A DNA stretch of 64,000 nucleotides, taken from Acidocella sp. Its GTDB lineage: Bacteria > Pseudomonadota > Alphaproteobacteria > Acetobacterales > Acetobacteraceae. The translations under genes and the position numbers were made by a program. Positions 39,350-49,156 of the stretch are shown here, piece by piece (the first letter of the stretch is position 1; every line of letters begins with the position of its first letter). The notes under the pieces are model-generated. The model had not been told where the DNA came from and made no database searches. It saw nothing but the letters and a program-made list of their open reading frames with translations. The stretch lies in NCBI GenBank assembly GCA_031291755.1, contig JARLIK010000002.1, forward strand, positions 1 through 64,000, given 5' to 3'.

Positions 39350-39556
39350 TCAGGCTTGCACTTTGCTCATATGCTCGATCGACGAGGCGAACCGGCTGAC
39401 GGCGAGCCGTTCACGGTTGATCAACTCTTCGATGGTTTCGTGGTTAGGGTCGCCATCCAGCTTCCCTCCAGCTTCCTTGAATTTGAGCAGCCGCTCCAGA
39501 TGCAGTGAGTGGCTGGCCTTCATGGCTTCGAGAATCGGCAAAATAGGCTCGGGCAT
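39350..39556 (-). CDS. Small hypothetical protein
   Basis: This is a 68-residue soluble, mostly helical protein rich in Glu, Lys and Leu (MPEPILPILEAMKASHSLHL). I do not recognise a family. The start at 39556 is supported by GGAGAA 6 nt upstream; the longer track ORF adds 19 residues that look non-coding. It lies between the pnt terminator and the divergent MarR gene. Confidence 0.55.
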   Translation of the reverse strand: MPEPILPILEAMKASHSLHLERLLKFKEAGGKLDGDPNHETIEELINRERLAVSRFASSIEHMSKVQA

Positions 39557-39688
39557 ATGCGTTCTCCAGTTATTATTGAGGTGACCATATGACTGTTTCG
39601 AGACTGCCGCCAAGCATTTTTAGGGGGGCAGAATTGTGGCCTGGCGATATCGTAAAAATCCGTAAGCGTGCTTATCATATGCTCTGTG

Positions 39689-40156
39689 ATGAGCCAGCAC
39701 CCCGACCATGATTTACTGTTCCTGCTGCACGATGTCGCCCGGATGCTACGGGTTGAGGTGGATAGGCGTGCCAGTGCGCATGGGGTGACCAGGGCGCAAT
39801 GGGCGTTGCTGTCCAGGTTAGCCCGGAACCCTGGGCTTTCGCAGAAGGAAATTGCCGATTTGCTGGAGGTGGAGCCGATTTCGGTGGCGCGTCTGGTGGA
39901 CCGGCTGGCGGCGAGCGGTTTGATCGAGCGGCGGGCGGATGCGGCGGACCGGCGCATCTGGCGGCTGCATCTGCTGCCTGCCGCCGAGCCGGTTTTGCAG
40001 GAACTGGCAGTACTGAAGCGGGCGCTGGCTGCGGAGATCGGCGCGGGGGTGCCCGACGAAGTGCGCGATGCCATGCTCGCCGGACTGGATCAGATGAAAG
40101 CCAATTTGTTGAATATGCCAGAAGTGCCATCCGGCACGATCAAGGAGGTTGCGTAA
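39689..40156 (+). CDS. MarR-family transcriptional regulator
   Basis: This winged-helix DNA-binding regulator probably represses the emrAB pump genes that follow it. The MarR core is visible: ALLSRLARNPGLSQKEIADLL for the recognition helix and LVDRLAASGLIERRADAADRR for the wing. ATG 39689 gives 155 aa; GTG 39668 is possible. No strong ribosome site precedes either. Its stop overlaps the emrA start (TAATG). Confidence 0.9.
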   Translation: MSQHPDHDLLFLLHDVARMLRVEVDRRASAHGVTRAQWALLSRLARNPGLSQKEIADLLEVEPISVARLVDRLAASGLIERRADAADRRIWRLHLLPAAEPVLQELAVLKRALAAEIGAGVPDEVRDAMLAGLDQMKANLLNMPEVPSGTIKEVA

Positions 40157-41241
40157 TGTCTCAGACCAGCACCGTACCACGCAATACCAGCAATGCCGGG
40201 TTCCGCCGGGCCAACCGCATTAAACTGTTGCGCCCCGTTTTGATGCTGGGCGGCGTGCTGGTCGTGGTGATTGTCTCGTTAATTTTCTGGTTGTTTGGCG
40301 GCCAGTATGTGTCGTCGGATGACACTTACGTGGATGCGGCGAAGGTCTCATTGTCCACCGATGTCTCGGGTTTGGTTTCGGAAGTGGACGTGAAGGATAA
40401 TCAGCATGTTGAGGCTGGGCAGGTTTTGTTCAAGCTGAGCCAGGCGCAGTTTAACATCGCGGTGGCTGCCGCCCAGGCGCAGTTGGCGCAGGCCCAATTG
40501 GATGTGGCGTCCGCCAAGCGTGGCTATGCCGAGGCGGTGGATGAGATTGCCGCGCAACGGATTCAAATCCAGGATGATCAGTCGAATCTTTCAAAATACG
40601 CCTCGGTGGTTGGCTCCGGCGGCGTGACGCGGGCGACTTACGATGATGCTCGGTTCAAGCTGGCGGCTGACCAGTCGAAGCTGACGCAGTTGCAGGATGA
40701 ATCCGGCGTGCAACTGGCCAAATTGGCTAATAACCCTGACATCGACCCCGCGCAGACCCCGGAATATCAATCGGCCCTGGCGCAGCTGAACAATGCAAAA
40801 CTGCAGCAGGCCCACAGCATCGTGCGGGCACCTTATTCCGGTACCGTGACGATGGTCGAGCAGTTGCAGCCAAGCATGTTTCTACCGGCCGGCACCGTGG
40901 CCTTCGGGCTGGTTTCCGACACCGATGTATGGGTAACAGCACAGCCGAAGGAGAGTGATCTGACCTGGGTGAAGCCGGGGCAGAGCGTGGATATTACGGT
41001 TGATGCGTATCCAGGTGAAAAATGGACCGGCGTGGTGCAAAGCATCAGCCCTGCCAGCGGCTCGGAGTTTTCTATTCTGCCGGCGCAGAATTCGTCGGGT
41101 AATTGGGTGAAAGTGGTGCAGCGGATTCCGCTGAGGGTGCAGATCAAATCGGGTCCGGATGGGTTTGTGCTGCGCGATGGTATGAGTGCCGAAATTTCAA
41201 TTGACACCAATCACCATCGGCATTTGTCGGATCTGTTCTAA
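40156..41241 (+). CDS. emrA: HlyD/EmrA-type membrane fusion protein
   Basis: This periplasmic adaptor joins an inner-membrane drug pump to an outer-membrane channel. One N-terminal transmembrane helix (about residues 25-45) precedes the biotinyl-lipoyl-like hairpin SLSTDVSGLVSEVDVKDNQ and a coiled-coil. The C-terminal barrel contains VWVTAQPKESDLTWVKPGQ. The start at 40156 gives 361 aa; the track ORF from 39799 runs through marR. It is flanked by TAATG overlaps on both sides. Confidence 0.92.
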   Translation: MSQTSTVPRNTSNAGFRRANRIKLLRPVLMLGGVLVVVIVSLIFWLFGGQYVSSDDTYVDAAKVSLSTDVSGLVSEVDVKDNQHVEAGQVLFKLSQAQFNIAVAAAQAQLAQAQLDVASAKRGYAEAVDEIAAQRIQIQDDQSNLSKYASVVGSGGVTRATYDDARFKLAADQSKLTQLQDESGVQLAKLANNPDIDPAQTPEYQSALAQLNNAKLQQAHSIVRAPYSGTVTMVEQLQPSMFLPAGTVAFGLVSDTDVWVTAQPKESDLTWVKPGQSVDITVDAYPGEKWTGVVQSISPASGSEFSILPAQNSSGNWVKVVQRIPLRVQIKSGPDGFVLRDGMSAEISIDTNHHRHLSDLF

Positions 41242-42788
41242 TGCCGGGTCCAGCCTTGGTGGAGACGCCGCACCGGACGTTGATCACCATTTGTCTGATG
41301 ATCGCGACCTTGATGCAGGCGCTGGATTCCACCATCGCCAATGTGGCGTTGCCCTATATGCAGGGCAGTCTCTCGGCTTCATATGACGAAATCACCTGGG
41401 TTCTCACATCCTATGTGATTGCCGCGGCTATCATGACGGCGCCGGTGGGCTGGCTGGCGGCAAGGTTTGGCCGCAAGAATTTATTTGTCGCGTGTCTGGT
41501 GGGATTCACAGTGACCTCAATGCTGTGCGGCATTGCGGACTCGCTGGTGCAGATGGTCGTTTACCGGTTTTTGCAGGGTTGCTTTGGCGCAGCTTTGGTG
41601 CCGCTCTCGCAATCCACCATGCTTGATATCTACCCGGTTGAGCAGCGCGGGATGGCGATGTCGGTCTGGGGTATGGGGGTTATGGTGGGGCCGATTTTGG
41701 GGCCGACCCTGGGCGGCTATCTGACCTATTATTACAATTGGCGCTATGTGTTTTTCGTGAATTTGCCATTTGGCATCATTGCCGTGGTAGGCTTGTTGTT
41801 TTTGATGCCACGGGTAAAGCAGGCGGCCACCGGAGGGTTTGACTGGCTGGGATTTGGCGTGCTCGCCTTGGGGCTGGCGGCGTTGCAGATCATGCTGGAC
41901 CGTGGCGAAGAGCTTGATTGGTTTAGTAACCCTGAAATTATCGTTGCCGCGATACTGGCGGGCTTGGGATTTTATTTATTCATCGTGCATATGATGACCT
42001 CGAAGGACCCGTTCATTCCACGTGCCGCCTTCCGTGATATGAACCTGAATGCCGGGTTGATTACAATGTTTTCGGTGGGGATGATTCTGCTCGCCTCCTC
42101 CGCCCTGCTCGCACCATACCTCGAAAATCTCGGCAATTATCCGGTGGCGACCGCGGGTTTGATCATGGCACCGCGCGGCATAGGCACCATGGGTGCGATG
42201 ATGATCGCCGGCAGGCTCACCAACAAAGTGGACCCAAGGGCGATCATGCTGGTGGGATATGGGATGCTGGGCCTCTCGATTTACATGCTGGAAGGTTGGA
42301 CCCCGGATGTTTCGGTGGGGTACATGACGACCACCATCATCATTCAGGGGGCGGGTCTGGGCTTTGTGTTCGTGCCATTGCAGGTAGTGGCGTTTTACAC
42401 GCTCTCACCGGCGTTGCGCACCCAGGGTACGGGTTTGCTCAGCCTGGTTCGTAATGTTGGCAGTGCCATAGGCATTTCCATTACCTCGGCCTTGCTGGAC
42501 CGCCAGAGCCAGGTTGAACACTCAGTGCTCGCGCAATATATTACCCCCTTTGCCCGGCCTTTGCAGGTTGGTGGGGCGGTGAGCAAAATGCTGAACCCGG
42601 CCTCACCGGCCGGTGCCTCGTTGCTGAATAGCTTGGTCAACACCCAGGCGCAGATTGTCGCCTATGTGGATGATTATAAGCTGATGCTGCTCACCACCAT
42701 CCCGGCGGTGGCTTGCCTGCTGCTGATGCGCAAGCCACCAGCCGAGGCCATGGTGCCTGTGTCCATCGGTCATACGGTTATGGATTAG
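41241..42788 (+). CDS. emrB: DHA2-family multidrug MFS transporter (EmrB-like)
   Basis: This 14-helix proton-driven drug exporter pairs with EmrA. The start LMQALDSTIANVALPYMQGSL is the DHA2 motif, with the MFS motif WLAARFGRKNLF and GPILGPTLGGYL in helix 5. At 515 residues it is typical. Its start overlaps the emrA stop. No outer-membrane TolC-like gene is nearby. Confidence 0.94.
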   Translation: MPGPALVETPHRTLITICLMIATLMQALDSTIANVALPYMQGSLSASYDEITWVLTSYVIAAAIMTAPVGWLAARFGRKNLFVACLVGFTVTSMLCGIADSLVQMVVYRFLQGCFGAALVPLSQSTMLDIYPVEQRGMAMSVWGMGVMVGPILGPTLGGYLTYYYNWRYVFFVNLPFGIIAVVGLLFLMPRVKQAATGGFDWLGFGVLALGLAALQIMLDRGEELDWFSNPEIIVAAILAGLGFYLFIVHMMTSKDPFIPRAAFRDMNLNAGLITMFSVGMILLASSALLAPYLENLGNYPVATAGLIMAPRGIGTMGAMMIAGRLTNKVDPRAIMLVGYGMLGLSIYMLEGWTPDVSVGYMTTTIIIQGAGLGFVFVPLQVVAFYTLSPALRTQGTGLLSLVRNVGSAIGISITSALLDRQSQVEHSVLAQYITPFARPLQVGGAVSKMLNPASPAGASLLNSLVNTQAQIVAYVDDYKLMLLTTIPAVACLLLMRKPPAEAMVPVSIGHTVMD

Positions 42789-42838
42789 ACGGCATCGGCA
42801 CATTCCGGCATGATACGAACATCCATGCAGGGATTATG

Positions 42839-45800
42839 ATGTCGATTTCAGAACAGTACATGCAGGCCGAAATGGCTTATATCCATGCGAGTGGGCTGTT
42901 TCTGGCGGATTGGTATGTCGAGCACCATCCGGAATTGGCAAAACCTGGTGCCGACCCGCTTGGCTATTTTTGCAAAGTTGGCTGGCGGCAGGGGGATTTT
43001 CCGAACCCCTATTTCGACCCGGCGTATTATCTGGCGGTCAACCAGGATGTTGCCCGCGCCGGGCTGAACCCGCTGCTGCATTATGTGACGCATGGCGACA
43101 AGGAAGGCCGGGATCCGTGCGCGTATTTTCATGCTGCCTGGTATCGCGAGCAGAATCAGGTTCCGGCGGGCGAGACGGCGTTGAAGCATTTTCTGGACCG
43201 GCGGTTCACCGGCGAGGTGGCGCCGGTGCCGATGTTCGACCCGGTTTATTACTTCGAGAATAATCCGGATGTGGCGAGTGCGGGTTCCGATCCGTTCGAG
43301 CATTTTTTGGCGTTTGGGGCCGCCGAGGCACGCAACCCCTCGGCGGAATTTGACATGCGGTTTTATACCGCCCGCTATGGCGCGGTGCTGGGCGGGTTGA
43401 ATCCGCTGTTGCATTATCTGGCCAACCGGGGCGAGGGGGCGTTTTTTCCGGCCCGGCCTGAGCACGAAAAACTCATTCCAGGCGCGGTAAAACATGCCAC
43501 TAGGCCAGGAGCCTTGTTTGAGGAGTTCCGCCCCGTGCCCGCGCAGGCGAAGCGGCGGGCGAAATTGCTGGCGTTTTATTTGCCGCAGTTTCATCAGGTG
43601 CCTGAAAATGACGCCTGGTGGGGCAAGGGGTTTACCGATTGGACGAATCTGCCCCGCGGTCTGCCGCGTTTTGCCGGGCATTTGCAGCCGCGTGTGCCGC
43701 GGGATCTGGGATTTTACGCGCTCGATAACCCTGAAGTTTTGCGCAAGCAGATCGCACTGGCACAAGGTGCCGGGCTTGGTGGATTTGTGTTTCATTTCTA
43801 CTGGTTCAACCGCCAGCGGTTGCTGGATGCGCCGCTGCAGGCTCTGCTTGCGGATGAGACCTTGGTATTTCCATTTTGTGTAAGCTGGGCCAATGAGAAT
43901 TGGACACGCCGCTGGGACGGGCTGGAGCGAGAGGTATTGCTGGCGCAGGAATACCGCGAGTCCGACGACGAGGCGCTGATCGCCTGTTTTGCCGGGCTGT
44001 TCGCGGATCATCGTTATATTCGCATCAATGGGCGGCCGTTATTGATGATCTACCGGGCTGCACTGATCCCGGATGCGGCACGGCGGATCGCTGCATGGCG
44101 TATGTTGTTTGAAAAAAACCATGGTGAAAATCCGATCATCGTGATGGTGCAGAGTTTGGGTGATGCTAATCCCAAGCCTTATGGGGTGGATGGTGCGGTG
44201 GAGTTCCCCCCTCATCAGATTGCTGACGAATTGGTGCCGGTGAATGACCGGCTGGATTTGTTTGACTCTGAGTTTACGGCCCGAGTTTATGAATATGAGG
44301 ATGTTGCGGCGGCCTCACTGGCGGTATTGCGCCCGGATTATCCGCTGATCAAAACCATAGCGCCTGGCTGGGATAACGATCCGCGCCGCGAGGGCAAGGG
44401 GCTGGTGCTGCATGGTGCTACGCCGGCAAAATATCAGGCTTGGCTGGCGGCGTTGGTGACACAGGCTAATGAAAAACCATTTTATGGTGAGCCAATTATT
44501 TGCGTGAATGCCTGGAATGAATGGGCGGAAGGTGCATTTTTGGAGCCCGATGTGCATTTTGGCGCGGCGTTTTTAAATGCCACCGGCCGTGCGATTTGCG
44601 AAATCGCGTCGCACGCCAAGGTGGCCCTGCTGATGGTGGGGCATGATGCGCATCCGCACGGTGCCCAAATGAACATGTTGAATCTGGCGCGGCACTATCG
44701 CCAAGTGTGCGGGATTGAAGTGCATGTTTTATTGCTCGGCCCGGGCGCCTTACTGCCGGAATTTCAGAAAATCGCCAATGTAAATCTGACGAATGACAAG
44801 GCGATGATTGCGGGATTGCTTGATCGTTACGTCGCCTTGGGCATCCGTACGGCAATCGTCAACAGTGCGGCCTCGACCAGATTGGTGCCCGCTTTGGCGG
44901 CGCACGGCATAGCGGTGACATTATTGATCCATGAGATGCCGAATTTGCTGGCCGAGTATAATTTGCAGATGCAGGCCAAGCTGGGTGCCTTGGCTGCGCG
45001 GCGTGTGGTGTTTTCTGCTGCGTATCCAAAGCAGCGCTTTTGCGAGGCGCTGCAAATAGAGCTTGATAATGCAACGATATTGCCGCAGGGGAACTATAAA
45101 AAAATCAGATATTCAGCATCAGCCAGGGCTGAGGTGCGAAGAGCTTTCGGTGTGCCGGATACGGCCTTTGTGGTGCTAGGGGTCGGGTTTGCGGATTTGC
45201 GCAAGGGGTTTGATCTGTTCTTGCAAATTGCCAGATATTTTTTATCAGCGCACGACGACGTGTATTTTTTATGGGTCGGCGAAATCCAGCCCCTCTTGCG
45301 GGCGCATCTGGGCAATGAGCTAGCTGCCGCCACCGCGACGGGCCGGTTTTTACGGATTAGTTTCAATGACGATGTCGGAAAATATTATTCTGCTTCCGAT
45401 GTCTATGCACTGACTTCGCGGGAGGACCCGTACCCGACAGTGGCGATGGAAGCCATTGCCTGCGGTGTGCCGGTAGTGGCATTCGATAAATCCGGCGGCG
45501 TGCCGGAGATGCTGCGTCAATATGCAGCCGGCGTGGTGGCTGAATACGGCAGCCCGGAAGATTTCAAAGACAAACTGGCCGGGCTATTACACCATGACAC
45601 GTTGGAGCTGAACCGGCCCCGATTGATTAAGCTAGCCGAGGAGAGGTTTTCAGCGTCACGCTATGCCCAGGATTTATTGTGCCTCGCGCAACCGGATCTG
45701 AAGACAGTCAGCGTTTGCGTGGTGAATTATAATTACGCCAGATATTTGAAACAACGCTTAAATTCGCTATTTGCTCAAACATACCCTGTAGCAGAAATTC

Positions 45801-46618
45801 TGTTTCTAGATGACGGCTCGGGCGATGACTCGCGTCATTTGGCGAAGGCCATCGCTGCTGAGCAGGGCAGGGAGTTGTGCAGCCTGGCGAACTTACAGAA
45901 TGCCGGGCAGATACTGCTGCAATGGCAAAGCGCGGTGGCCGCCGCCAGCGGTGAGTATATATGGATTGCTGAAGCGGATGATGATTGTGATCCGCAATTT
46001 CTTAGCCGGGTGATCGAGGCGATGACCAGTGCAGACGATGTACTGCTCGGATTCTCGGATAGTGCGATGATCGATGCGGCCGGCGAGCAGATCGCGCCGA
46101 ACTATCAAAGCCATTACCACGCCGCCGGGGCAGCGATGCTGGGCAATTCAGGTGTTTGGCCTGCTGGTGATTTTGCCTTGCAATGTCTTGCGATACAGAA
46201 CCTCATTTATAATGTGAGCGCGGTGGTGTGGCGGCGCGACGTATTGCTCGAGGCGCTGCAGCGCTGTGGGGAGTCGCTGCGCGATTGGAAAATTGCCGGC
46301 GACTGGCGACTGTATATTGAGGCTTTGACACAAGGAAAGGGCAGAGTGGCTTACGTTGCCGCGCCGCTGAACCATCACCGGCGCCATGCTGATAGCGCTA
46401 CGCAGGCAGCTGATGCTGAACGGCATCTGGATGAGATCCAGCGAATGCAAAAAATATCCGCCGAAAAATGCGGTTTGGACCTGGTTTTGCGTACTAAACA
46501 ACAAAACTATCTGCACGCTGTTAAAAAATCATTTTCCGTATCAAAAAAAGCGAATCAACAGGAGATTAAATCAGTACGCGCGACGAAACCCGTTGTTGCG
46601 CGTAAACCTAAGGTCTGA
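42839..46618 (+). CDS. Multidomain glycosyltransferase: repeat region, WbsX-like, GT4 and GT2 domains
   Basis: This 1259-residue surface-glycan enzyme has four parts in order. Residues about 10-205 hold short repeats such as NPYFDPAYYLAVNQDVARAG. Residues about 240-580 are a WbsX/GH99-like region (LLAFYLPQFHQVPENDAWW). About 590-950 is GT4-like with the acceptor/donor site YSASDVYALTSREDPYPTVAMEA. About 955-1190 is GT2-like with VCVVNYNYARYL, FLDDGSGDDS and the DxD-type AEADDD. Tandem Met codons exist; AGGGA favours ATG 42839 over 42836. The track start at 42713 lies in emrB. It probably builds a polysaccharide with the rfb genes downstream. Confidence 0.87.
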   Translation: MSISEQYMQAEMAYIHASGLFLADWYVEHHPELAKPGADPLGYFCKVGWRQGDFPNPYFDPAYYLAVNQDVARAGLNPLLHYVTHGDKEGRDPCAYFHAAWYREQNQVPAGETALKHFLDRRFTGEVAPVPMFDPVYYFENNPDVASAGSDPFEHFLAFGAAEARNPSAEFDMRFYTARYGAVLGGLNPLLHYLANRGEGAFFPARPEHEKLIPGAVKHATRPGALFEEFRPVPAQAKRRAKLLAFYLPQFHQVPENDAWWGKGFTDWTNLPRGLPRFAGHLQPRVPRDLGFYALDNPEVLRKQIALAQGAGLGGFVFHFYWFNRQRLLDAPLQALLADETLVFPFCVSWANENWTRRWDGLEREVLLAQEYRESDDEALIACFAGLFADHRYIRINGRPLLMIYRAALIPDAARRIAAWRMLFEKNHGENPIIVMVQSLGDANPKPYGVDGAVEFPPHQIADELVPVNDRLDLFDSEFTARVYEYEDVAAASLAVLRPDYPLIKTIAPGWDNDPRREGKGLVLHGATPAKYQAWLAALVTQANEKPFYGEPIICVNAWNEWAEGAFLEPDVHFGAAFLNATGRAICEIASHAKVALLMVGHDAHPHGAQMNMLNLARHYRQVCGIEVHVLLLGPGALLPEFQKIANVNLTNDKAMIAGLLDRYVALGIRTAIVNSAASTRLVPALAAHGIAVTLLIHEMPNLLAEYNLQMQAKLGALAARRVVFSAAYPKQRFCEALQIELDNATILPQGNYKKIRYSASARAEVRRAFGVPDTAFVVLGVGFADLRKGFDLFLQIARYFLSAHDDVYFLWVGEIQPLLRAHLGNELAAATATGRFLRISFNDDVGKYYSASDVYALTSREDPYPTVAMEAIACGVPVVAFDKSGGVPEMLRQYAAGVVAEYGSPEDFKDKLAGLLHHDTLELNRPRLIKLAEERFSASRYAQDLLCLAQPDLKTVSVCVVNYNYARYLKQRLNSLFAQTYPVAEILFLDDGSGDDSRHLAKAIAAEQGRELCSLANLQNAGQILLQWQSAVAAASGEYIWIAEADDDCDPQFLSRVIEAMTSADDVLLGFSDSAMIDAAGEQIAPNYQSHYHAAGAAMLGNSGVWPAGDFALQCLAIQNLIYNVSAVVWRRDVLLEALQRCGESLRDWKIAGDWRLYIEALTQGKGRVAYVAAPLNHHRRHADSATQAADAERHLDEIQRMQKISAEKCGLDLVLRTKQQNYLHAVKKSFSVSKKANQQEIKSVRATKPVVARKPKV

Positions 46619-46665
46619 TTAAACCAAACCGCTGATTGAACGGCTAGAAAGTGGTGTGATACCGG

Positions 46666-47721
46666 ATGAGACTGCTTGTAACGGGAGGTTGTGGCTTTAT
46701 CGGTTCGGCTGTCATCCGCCATATTTTGGAATTCACGGAACACACTGTTCTTAATTACGATAAAATGACTTATGCCGCCTCGGAAGCGGCACTTGAGGCC
46801 GGCAGCCAGCATCCGCGGCATAAACTTCTGGTCGCAGATATTATCGACGCGGCAGCCGTTAAAACTGCATTCGATGAATTTCAACCAGAAGCTGTTATGC
46901 ACCTGGCAGCCGAGAGTCATGTTGATCGTTCTATCGACGGGCCGGCTGATTTCGTGACAACCAACGTGGTAGGCACGTTTACGCTGCTGCAGGCGGCGCG
47001 TGATTATGTGGGCCATTTGCCGCCCGAGCGGCGGGAAAAATTCCGCTTTCACCATATCTCGACGGACGAGGTGTTTGGTGCGCTCGAAGCGGGCGACCCG
47101 GCGTTTCATGAGGCGACAGCCTATGATCCGCGCAGCCCCTACTCAGCGACCAAGGCAGCGTCTGACCATTTGGCGCGGGCCTGGTATCATACCTATGGCT
47201 TGCCGGTCATTGTTTCGAACACCACCAATAATTACGGACCCTGGCAGTTTCCGGAAAAATTGATTCCTTTGATGATTATCAATGCGATCGAGGAAAAGCC
47301 GCTGTCAGTGTATGGTGATGGGTCCAACATACGCGATTGGTTGTTCGTGGATGATCATGCCGAAGCCTTGGTGAAAATTGTGGAAGCTGGGCAAGTTGGG
47401 CAAAGCTACTGCATCGGCGCGCGCCAACCGCGTAATAATCTGCAGGTTGTTAAAACCATTTGTGCGATTCTTGACCAAAAATTGCCCAGTCCGCACGGGC
47501 CGCGTGAGCGTTTGATCAGTTTCGTGCAAGACAGACCGGGCCATGATTTCCGTTACGAAATCGACTCATCATACGCCGAGGCTAGTTTGGATTGGCAAGC
47601 CGCGCATGATTTTGAAACCGGCCTGGCCGCCACCATCGACTGGTATTTGGCGCATCAGGATTGGTGGCAGGCGATTCGTGCAAAAAAATATCACGGCCAG
47701 CGTTTAGGAACCGCAGCATGA
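46666..47721 (+). CDS. rfbB: dTDP-glucose 4,6-dehydratase
   Basis: RfbB makes dTDP-4-keto-6-deoxyglucose, the second step in dTDP-L-rhamnose synthesis. It has the NAD motif [26 protein letters not shown] and the catalytic [11 protein letters not shown]. The length of 351 aa is usual. It starts a tight rfbBACD run in which each stop touches or overlaps the next start. Confidence 0.96.
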   Translation: MRLLVTGGCGFIGSAVIRHILEFTEHTVLNYDKMTYAASEAALEAGSQHPRHKLLVADIIDAAAVKTAFDEFQPEAVMHLAAESHVDRSIDGPADFVTTNVVGTFTLLQAARDYVGHLPPERREKFRFHHISTDEVFGALEAGDPAFHEATAYDPRSPYSATKAASDHLARAWYHTYGLPVIVSNTTNNYGPWQFPEKLIPLMIINAIEEKPLSVYGDGSNIRDWLFVDDHAEALVKIVEAGQVGQSYCIGARQPRNNLQVVKTICAILDQKLPSPHGPRERLISFVQDRPGHDFRYEIDSSYAEASLDWQAAHDFETGLAATIDWYLAHQDWWQAIRAKKYHGQRLGTAA

Positions 47722-48599
47722 TCCGTAAGGGAATATTATTGGCCGGCGGCTCCGGCACCAGGCTGCACCCCACCACGCAGGCCACATCTAAGCAATTGCT
47801 GCCGGTTTATGATAAGCCGATGGTGTATTATCCGCTATCGACTCTGTTGCTGGCGGGGATCCGGGAAGTTCTGGTGATCTCGACACCAGCAGACTTGCCG
47901 CAGTTTCAAAGATTATTCCACGACGGTTCGCATCTGGGGATCAGAATTTCGTACGCTGAGCAGGCCAGGCCGGAAGGCATCGCGCAGGCGTTTTTAATTG
48001 GTGAGGACTGGATCGCCGGTGAAGCCTGTGCGCTGGCGCTGGGCGATAATTTGATTCATGGCGATCATCTCTCAACCTTGTTGCGTGCCGCCAGTGCTCG
48101 GCCTGAAGGCGCTACCGTATTTGCCTATCAGGTGCGCGACCCTGAACGTTATGGTGTGATTTCATTTGGTGCTGATGGCAAGGCGGTTGATATCGTCGAG
48201 AAGCCTCTGAAGCCGGAGTCTAATTGGGCGGTTACAGGCTTGTATTTTTATGACAAGCGCATCACCGATGTCGCCAAAAAAATCAAACCATCTGCGCGCG
48301 GTGAGCTTGAAATTACTGATATCAACCATTGGTATCTTAACGAAGGCTCATTGCATGTGGAGCGCCTTGGCCGTGGTACTGCCTGGCTGGATGCCGGCAC
48401 GCCAGATTCATTGCTGCAGGCAGCAACGTTTGTGCAGACCATCCAGACCCGGCAGGGTAATCTGGTCGGCTGCCCAGAGGAGATCGCGTTTCGGATGAAA
48501 TATATTGATGCCGAGGCATTGCGCGCTTGCTCCAAGCTGATCGGCAAAACCGAACTTGGTAGAATTTTGAAAGATATCGCCGATGGGACGCACGAGTGA
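47718..48599 (+). CDS. rfbA: Glucose-1-phosphate thymidylyltransferase
   Basis: RfbA activates glucose-1-phosphate with dTTP. It has the nucleotidyltransferase motif [26 protein letters not shown] and the Asp region [10 protein letters not shown]. Its start at 47718 overlaps the rfbB stop (ATGA); the track start at 47661 is in rfbB. Length is 293 aa, as expected. Confidence 0.96.
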   Translation: MIRKGILLAGGSGTRLHPTTQATSKQLLPVYDKPMVYYPLSTLLLAGIREVLVISTPADLPQFQRLFHDGSHLGIRISYAEQARPEGIAQAFLIGEDWIAGEACALALGDNLIHGDHLSTLLRAASARPEGATVFAYQVRDPERYGVISFGADGKAVDIVEKPLKPESNWAVTGLYFYDKRITDVAKKIKPSARGELEITDINHWYLNEGSLHVERLGRGTAWLDAGTPDSLLQAATFVQTIQTRQGNLVGCPEEIAFRMKYIDAEALRACSKLIGKTELGRILKDIADGTHE

Positions 48600-49156
48600 T
48601 GCGAATCGAACGGCTTGATATCCCGGAGGTTTTACTGATCACGCCACCGAAGTTTGAAGATAGCCGAGGCTTTTTCTCCGAAACATGGAGTGAGGCGAAG
48701 CTGACGGCGGCGGGGTTTAACCAGCATTTTGTGCAGGATAACCAGAGCCTGTCGCGTGAAACAGGCACGGTGCGTGGCCTGCATTGCCAGGTGGCTCCTG
48801 CAATTCAGGGCAAGCTGGTGCGGGTGGTTCGCGGTGCGATCTGGGATGTGGCGGTGGATGCGCGGCGCGGTTCGCCAACGTTCGGGAAGTTTGCCGCGGC
48901 GGTGTTGAGTGCGGAAAACTGGCACCAGCTTTGGATCCCTGGTGGGTTTCTGCATGGGTTTTGCACCATCGAGCCTGATACCGAAGTGATTTATAAAGTG
49001 ACCGCCGATTATAACCGCGCAGCCGAACGCGCCGTGATCTGGAACGATCCTGACCTGGCGCTGCCTTGGCCGGTGGCGGCTGGTGCCGCGATATTATCTG
49101 ACAAGGATAAAGTTCTGCCGCGTCTGGCAGAATGTGATACGTGGTTTACCCTGTGA
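48599..49156 (+). CDS. rfbC: dTDP-4-dehydrorhamnose 3,5-epimerase
   Basis: RfbC epimerises the keto-sugar at C3 and C5. It has ITPPKFEDSRGFFSETW, the catalytic His segment TVRGLHCQ and WIPGGFLHGF. The start overlaps the rfbA stop as TGATG; GTG one codon earlier is the alternative. Length is 185 aa, which is standard. Confidence 0.95.
   Translation: MRIERLDIPEVLLITPPKFEDSRGFFSETWSEAKLTAAGFNQHFVQDNQSLSRETGTVRGLHCQVAPAIQGKLVRVVRGAIWDVAVDARRGSPTFGKFAAAVLSAENWHQLWIPGGFLHGFCTIEPDTEVIYKVTADYNRAAERAVIWNDPDLALPWPVAAGAAILSDKDKVLPRLAECDTWFTL

Noticed and set aside
42848-44011. 387-aa minus-strand ORF
   Set aside because: It lies entirely within the large glycosyltransferase gene, with no recognisable domain.
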